Shown here: positions 60,133 to 64,000 of the stretch, one piece after another
Layout: the number at the start of each line of letters is the position of its first letter
Position numbering within the stretch: position 1 is the first letter of the stretch
Assembly (NCBI RefSeq): GCF_029846175.1
Contig: NZ_JARWAC010000010.1
Span: 310,001-374,000 of the forward strand
Length of the DNA stretch: 64,000 nucleotides
DNA from: Sphaerisporangium sp. TRM90804
Lineage (GTDB): Bacteria; Actinomycetota; Actinomycetes; Streptosporangiales; Streptosporangiaceae
Reading direction: 5' to 3'
The notes under the pieces: model-generated
The model's database searches: none
Told to the model about the DNA's origin: nothing
The model's input: only the letters and a program-made list of their open reading frames with translations
Program-made: the position numbers and the translations under genes

Positions 60133-60196
60133 GCGCGCATCGTATGACCGTCACCCGCGCGCCGTACAGAGCCGGGCCTGTGGCTGGATTCCTCTC

Positions 60197-60290
60197 ATGC
60201 GCCACAGCCGTCTCGGCGGCACCGGCCCCGACATCCCGGTGCTCGTCCTCGGCTCCGGCGAGACGATCACTGGCATGCCGGAGGCCCGGT
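60197..60290 (+). pseudogene. Possible aldo/keto reductase start remnant
   Basis: ATG 60197 opens MRHSRLGGTGPDIPVLVLGS, which is the pattern at the start of aldo/keto reductases (MxyxxLGxTGLxVSxLxLG). The frame then becomes unlike the family after about 30 residues and runs into the VOC gene on the opposite strand. It may be the 5' scrap of a lost gene. Confidence 0.35.
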
Positions 60291-60331
60291 GGCGGCTTCA
60301 CAGGCCACGGGCGGGGGGAGGGCTTCGTGGG

Positions 60332-60688
60332 TCACAGGTAGAGGCAGAACGGGTGCCCGGCGGGGTCGAAGCAGACGCGGACGTCGTCCTGGGGCTGGAA
60401 GTCGGCGAGCACGGCGCCCGCCGCCCGCGCGTACGCCACGGCGGCCTCCAGGTCGTCCACCTTGATCTCCAGGTGCATCATCATCTGCTGGGCGTCCGCG
60501 ACGGCGGGCCAGGTGGGCCGGGTGTAGGCCGTCTCGGTCTGGAACGCCAGGCCGCGCCCGCCGTCGGGCGCGCTGAGCTTCACCCAGTCGGACTCGTCCT
60601 CCTCGACCTTCCAGCCCAGCAGCCGGACGTAGAAGGCGGCCAGTTCACGTGCGTCGGGCGCGTCGAGGGTGGTGCCCGTCAGTGTCAT
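60332..60688 (-). CDS. VOC-family protein (glyoxalase-like)
   Basis: About 118 residues from ATG 60688, with GGAG 8 nt upstream. TLDAPDARELAAFYVRLLGWKVEEDE and MMMHLEIKVDDLEAAVAYARAAGA are the two halves of the VOC fold, ending DDVRVCFDPAGHPFCLYL. It is of the common small 'glyoxalase-like domain' type seen in many actinobacteria. The substrate is unknown. Confidence 0.85.
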   Translation of the reverse strand: MTLTGTTLDAPDARELAAFYVRLLGWKVEEDESDWVKLSAPDGGRGLAFQTETAYTRPTWPAVADAQQMMMHLEIKVDDLEAAVAYARAAGAVLADFQPQDDVRVCFDPAGHPFCLYL

Positions 60689-60801
60689 CGAAGGGTGCTC
60701 CGTCACGGCTGACAGCCTAGACGCGGCTCTCAGCCCGCTTCGTCGAAACCCGGGGCGGGGTGTCGCGCGACGACGGCGGGACACCGGGCGACGAGGGAGG
60801 G

Positions 60802-61995
60802 TCAGGGGACGATGCGCAGCTCGGGCCGGTGGTCAGGGAGGCCGAGGAGCTCGCGGACGCGCGAGACGTGCCAGGCGAGCTGGGCGGCCAGTTCGACCAT
60901 GCCGAGCCCGGTGTCGGCCACCGCCAGCTCGAAGGCCTGCCGCAGCAGCACCGGGTGCTCGCCCGGGTAGCCGGTGATCGGCTCGCCCGCGAAGCCCGGC
61001 TGGTCGCGCAGGGCCTTGAGCCGCTGGTAGGCGCGGCCGGACGAGGAGTCCGACAGCAGGCCCACCTCGCGGCAGCGGTACAGCAGGGAGTCGACCGAGA
61101 CGCCCCACACGTGCCGCAGCTCCGCCAGGCGGCGCAGGTCGAGGCGCCGGGGCAGCTCCGGCAGGATGCTGTCGCGCGGGGTCAGGAACTCGGCCGCGAA
61201 CGTGTCGGCCTCGCGTTCCTGCTGGGCGTCCCCGGCGGCCGTGTCGCCGTGCAGCACCAGGTGCCCCAGCTCGTGGGCGGCGGTGAAGCGGTAGCGGTGG
61301 ATGTCGTCGAACCGGTTGGCGGTGAGCACCACGATCGGCCGGGGGAGCTGTGAGGTCGAGAAGGCGTCGACGGTCGTGGCGTCCTCGTCGGGCGGGGGCA
61401 GCACCACGACGATGCCGTGGGCCTCCATGTGCCGCACCAGGTGCGAGATCGGCCCGGTGCCGAGCCCCCAGTGACGGCGCAGCGCCCGCGCGGCGGCGGC
61501 CGGCTCGCGCGGCAGGTCGACGCCGGAGTGCACCTCGCCGCCGGAGAACCCCGGCAGGTCGACGTGCGGCAGCCGCACCCGTTTCTCCAGGGCGTGGGTC
61601 AGCTCCCACACCTGCTCGACGAAGGCGACCGCCTTGGCGCGCTGGTGGACGCGGGTGGAGCGCAGGCTGCGGAAGTGCGCCATGGAGCCGTCGAGCTTGC
61701 CGTGCGGCCGGCCCGACAGGAAGAACGCCAGCGGGACGCCGAGCGCGCCGGCCAGGCGCGGGATGAGGTGCGGCCGGGGATGGGTCATGCCGGTCTCGTA
61801 CTGCCCGACCGCAGCCGGGGTGACGCCCACCCGCTCGGCGAGGTCCTTCTTGGTCATCCCGGCGAGCCGCCGCGCCTGCGTGAGCCGCGCCTGGTCGAAG
61901 GCGTCGGCCACCGCCTGCGGCGTCGGGCCGCGGCGGGCGTCGGCGGAGGTGTCGAAGAGGCGGGTCTGGCCGCGGCCGGACCTACGCTCGCTCAT
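60802..61995 (-). CDS. XRE regulator fused to ImmA/IrrE metallopeptidase
   Basis: 397 residues from ATG 61995. An N-terminal helix-turn-helix (residues about 35-90: LTQARRLAGMTKKDLAERVGVTPAAVGQYETG) is joined to an ImmA/IrrE zinc peptidase domain with HELGHLVLHGD and the later EREADTFAAEFLTP. Such fusions cleave or inactivate repressors or are the antitoxin-like part of XRE-COG2856 pairs. Its start overlaps the stop of the upstream gene by 14 bp, so they form an operon. Confidence 0.9.
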   Translation of the reverse strand: MSERRSGRGQTRLFDTSADARRGPTPQAVADAFDQARLTQARRLAGMTKKDLAERVGVTPAAVGQYETGMTHPRPHLIPRLAGALGVPLAFFLSGRPHGKLDGSMAHFRSLRSTRVHQRAKAVAFVEQVWELTHALEKRVRLPHVDLPGFSGGEVHSGVDLPREPAAAARALRRHWGLGTGPISHLVRHMEAHGIVVVLPPPDEDATTVDAFSTSQLPRPIVVLTANRFDDIHRYRFTAAHELGHLVLHGDTAAGDAQQEREADTFAAEFLTPRDSILPELPRRLDLRRLAELRHVWGVSVDSLLYRCREVGLLSDSSSGRAYQRLKALRDQPGFAGEPITGYPGEHPVLLRQAFELAVADTGLGMVELAAQLAWHVSRVRELLGLPDHRPELRIVP

Positions 61996-62794
61996 CGGCG
62001 GCGATCGGCGTCTCGTCGGGTGCCTCGCTGTCGACCGGGAACAGCGCGCCGTTGCCGCGCTCGGCGGCGGGCCGCCCGACGATGGTCAGGTCGGGCTCGG
62101 CGCCGTGGTCGAAGCGCTCGGCCGCGCCCGGCTCGGCGGCGGGCAGCGCCATCCACGGCAGAGCGGTGAGCAGCGGGATCTGCTCGCAGTGCAGCCAGTG
62201 GATCCTGCCCATGTCGTCGATCAGCTCGGCCTCTCCCCAGTAGAGCTTGAGCAGGCTGGCCTGGGCGTTGGCGGCGTACGCCACCGGGATGAGGCGGGTG
62301 TCGTCGGGAAGCTGCGCCAGCACCGGGCGGATCTCGGCGCGCTCGGCCTCGTCGTCGCCCTCGTCGAGGGCGAGGTCGAGCACCTCCTGGAAGTAGCGGG
62401 TCTGCGGGCCGAAGCGGGTGAACAGCTCGCGGACCAGGGCGGACACCCGCCCGTCGCCCACCCGCGCCTCGCTGATGGGCGTCGTGTCGTCGTCGGCGTA
62501 CCGGAAGGGCAGGAACAGGTTGCCGTCGAGCACGACCAGATGGTGGGGCGAGCCGAACGGCCGGACGACCTGGAAGCCGGGCTCGTGCTTGAAGCCGTCG
62601 ACGAGCGCCTCGTAGCGCCGGGCCATCAGCGTGGAGCCGTAGGCGTACCGCTTTTCGCTGCGCGAGGAGCGCTGGGCGTCCTGCGCGTTGCCGGCGGCCT
62701 CCAGCAGGGACGCGGCGAGCTGCCCGCGCACCGACTCGGCGCGGTCGCCGAACCGCTCGGCGGCCCAGCGGGAAATCTGCGGCTCTGCGTGCAT
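61982..62794 (-). CDS. Hypothetical partner of the XRE-ImmA protein
   Basis: About 270 residues from ATG 62794, with GGAGGT upstream. It is soluble and has no recognisable motif; the segments RRYEALVDGFKHEPGFQVVRPFGSPHHLVVL and FLPFRYADDDTTPI look like a defined alpha/beta domain. The tight overlap with the XRE-ImmA gene suggests the two work together, perhaps as a toxin-antitoxin-like pair. I do not know the family. Confidence 0.7.
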   Translation of the reverse strand: MHAEPQISRWAAERFGDRAESVRGQLAASLLEAAGNAQDAQRSSRSEKRYAYGSTLMARRYEALVDGFKHEPGFQVVRPFGSPHHLVVLDGNLFLPFRYADDDTTPISEARVGDGRVSALVRELFTRFGPQTRYFQEVLDLALDEGDDEAERAEIRPVLAQLPDDTRLIPVAYAANAQASLLKLYWGEAELIDDMGRIHWLHCEQIPLLTALPWMALPAAEPGAAERFDHGAEPDLTIVGRPAAERGNGALFPVDSEAPDETPIAADERA

Positions 62795-62921
62795 CGGTGA
62801 CCTCCGGTCCGCGGCGTGACGTCTGTCAGATGATCGGCGCTGCCACTTCAGTTCTCCGCACCATACTCCCGCCGGCACTCCAGTTGATGTTGTGACGCGC
62901 CGGCGCGGAGGGGCGCGGGCC

Positions 62922-63842
62922 TCAGGCGGGCGTCGGGCGCAGCGCGGCGACCGGTTCGGGGAGGGGCAGGCCGCGTGCGGCCCACAGCTCCCGCAGGACG
63001 TCGGGGTAGTCGGTGACGATGGCACGGACCCCGAGGTCGATCATGCGCGACGCCTCCTCGGCGTCGTTGACCGTCCACACCGCCACCGGCAGCCCCGCGG
63101 AGCCGGCCTGGGCCATCAGGTGCTCGTCCACGAGCACGCGGTCGGGGGACAGGGTGGTCGCGCCCACCGACGCGGCGGCGGCCGCGATGTCGCCGCCGAA
63201 GTCGGCGTGATGGTCGAGCCCCAGCCACTCGGGCCGGAGCGTCGGCTTCTCCACCAGGGCGTAACGCGCGGGCACGAGGTCTTCGGCGACGCGCAGCACG
63301 CGCCAGTCGAAGCTGAGGATCGCCGAGCCGTCGAGCCTGCCGTGCCGGTCGAGCTCGGCCACGACCCGCTCGGTGAACTCCAGGGGATCGCCCGACAGGT
63401 CGGGCCGGGTGGGGTCGGACTTCAGCTCGACGTTCAGCCGGACGTCGTCGGCGCCGTACGCGCCCACCAGGGCCAGGACGGAGCCCAGCGTGGGCATGCG
63501 GGTGCCGGGCACCGGCACCTGGGTGCGGGCGAAGCGGTCGTTCGCCGACCTCGGATGCCGCACGCCGACGTCCAGCGTGCGCAACTGTGTCATCGACAGC
63601 GAGCGGATGGGCTTGCCGACGTAGGGGAACGCGGGGTCACCCGGGGTGGCCGGGACGGTGTCGGCGCTGGTCACCGCCGACACGGTGAGATCGTGCGTCA
63701 GGACGAGCTGACGGTCGGCGGTCAGCGCGACGTCGAGCTCGATCGCGTGGACGCCGAGCTCGAGCGCGTGGACCATGCCGGGGAGCGTGTTCTCCGGGCG
63801 AAGGCCCCGTGCGCCCCGGTGGCCGTGTATCTCCACCTGCAC
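62922..63842 (-). CDS. Glycerophosphodiester phosphodiesterase
   Basis: 306 residues from GTG 63842, which is 8 nt after a TAGGGT box, so it looks leaderless. GDPD motifs are clear: HGHRGARGLRPENTL, AIELDVALTADRQLVLTHDLTV (the ExD/HD pair), LNVELKS and VAVWTVND at the end. It is cytoplasmic (no signal peptide) and releases glycerol-3-phosphate from lipid-derived diesters. Confidence 0.92.
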   Translation of the reverse strand: MQVEIHGHRGARGLRPENTLPGMVHALELGVHAIELDVALTADRQLVLTHDLTVSAVTSADTVPATPGDPAFPYVGKPIRSLSMTQLRTLDVGVRHPRSANDRFARTQVPVPGTRMPTLGSVLALVGAYGADDVRLNVELKSDPTRPDLSGDPLEFTERVVAELDRHGRLDGSAILSFDWRVLRVAEDLVPARYALVEKPTLRPEWLGLDHHADFGGDIAAAAASVGATTLSPDRVLVDEHLMAQAGSAGLPVAVWTVNDAEEASRMIDLGVRAIVTDYPDVLRELWAARGLPLPEPVAALRPTPA

Positions 63843-63961
63843 AATGGCGCACCCTATCGGTCACCCGCCCGGGCCATGGTGAGGCGGGGCCGTCCGAAGC
63901 GCCCATCGGCCCGTGCGGTCTGCCCGGGCCGGCGGCGCCGGGGCCGCCGGCCGGCCGCCGC

Positions 63962-64000
63962 TCAGATCAGCGGGCGGATGGTGAGGGTCTGGTCGCGCCC
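63962..64000 (-). CDS. purA: Likely adenylosuccinate synthetase, C-terminal fragment
   Basis: The last 12 codons read GRDQTLTIRPLI before TGA (63964-63962). The ending GPGRDQT(I/L) is typical of actinobacterial PurA. The rest of the gene lies beyond the right edge. The call rests on these few residues. Confidence 0.5.
   Translation of the reverse strand, partial: GRDQTLTIRPLI

Noticed and set aside
59735-60712. 325-residue plus-strand protein
   Set aside because: Shadow of the L7/L12-like and VOC genes, apart from the short aldo/keto-reductase-like scrap noted separately.

Overview
This is a very GC-rich window with the gene content and signals of a filamentous actinomycete: a conservon (cvn) signalling operon, a Scr1/DUF397 pair with a partner ATPase, PadR and MocR regulators, AhpD-like proteins, and many TANNNT promoters 6-9 nt from a start codon (leaderless transcripts). 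The Streptosporangiaceae/Thermomonosporaceae are my best guess at family level, but that is inference. No transposase, prophage or CRISPR array was seen.

Layout. 1-6 kb: the tail of a LuxR-type regulator, a cytoplasmic DsbA-like protein, an anti-sigma antagonist, a VOC protein, then a xylose module (ROK repressor divergent from xylA-xylB, with a clear inverted-repeat operator). 6-9 kb: a quinone-oxidoreductase-like enzyme divergent from a TetR repressor with two matched operators, and a membrane protein. 9-11.3 kb: a TROVE/vWA (Ro60-like) protein with two tRNA-like RNAs in tandem directly upstream on the same strand. I read this as a bacterial Ro/Y-RNA locus, and it is the most interesting part of the window. 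11.3-14 kb: an anti-sigma-like ATPase, a Scr1-type XRE regulator with DUF397, and a PadR/HAAS pair. 14-18 kb: a complete cvnABCD operon. 18-24.4 kb: an SDR, an acyltransferase, a Tat-exported spermidine-dehydrogenase-like flavoprotein, and an NfeD-like/flotillin pair.

24.4-32.6 kb: a non-coding repeat-rich stretch, a MocR regulator divergent from an AhpD-like gene with a duplicated 42-bp site, and a three-gene formate dehydrogenase operon (cysteine-type catalytic subunit, Fe-S subunit, NrfD-type membrane subunit). 32.7-35 kb: a TetR regulator and an MFS drug exporter. 35-44.7 kb: a surface-glycan locus (three glycosyltransferase genes, UDP-GlcNAc 2-epimerase, UDP-ManNAc-type dehydrogenase, a secreted DUF4434-like protein), predicted to make and use UDP-ManNAcA. 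44.7-55.6 kb: an NrtR-like regulator, a HisC-type aminotransferase, a DnaA-box cluster, tandem repeats, a GGDEF-like winged-helix regulator, murA, a membrane protein, purD, corA with a candidate leader peptide, and tenA under a TPP riboswitch. 55.8-64 kb: a PASTA protein, a Nudix hydrolase, repeats, a secreted GH43 arabinanase, a nucleotidyltransferase, a membrane-anchored L7/L12-CTD protein, a VOC protein, an XRE-ImmA peptidase with a coupled partner, a glycerophosphodiesterase, and the last codons of what looks like purA.

Start codons were chosen from ribosome binding sites, leaderless promoters, overlaps and family length. Several differ from the longest open frame. All functional names come from motif recognition only.
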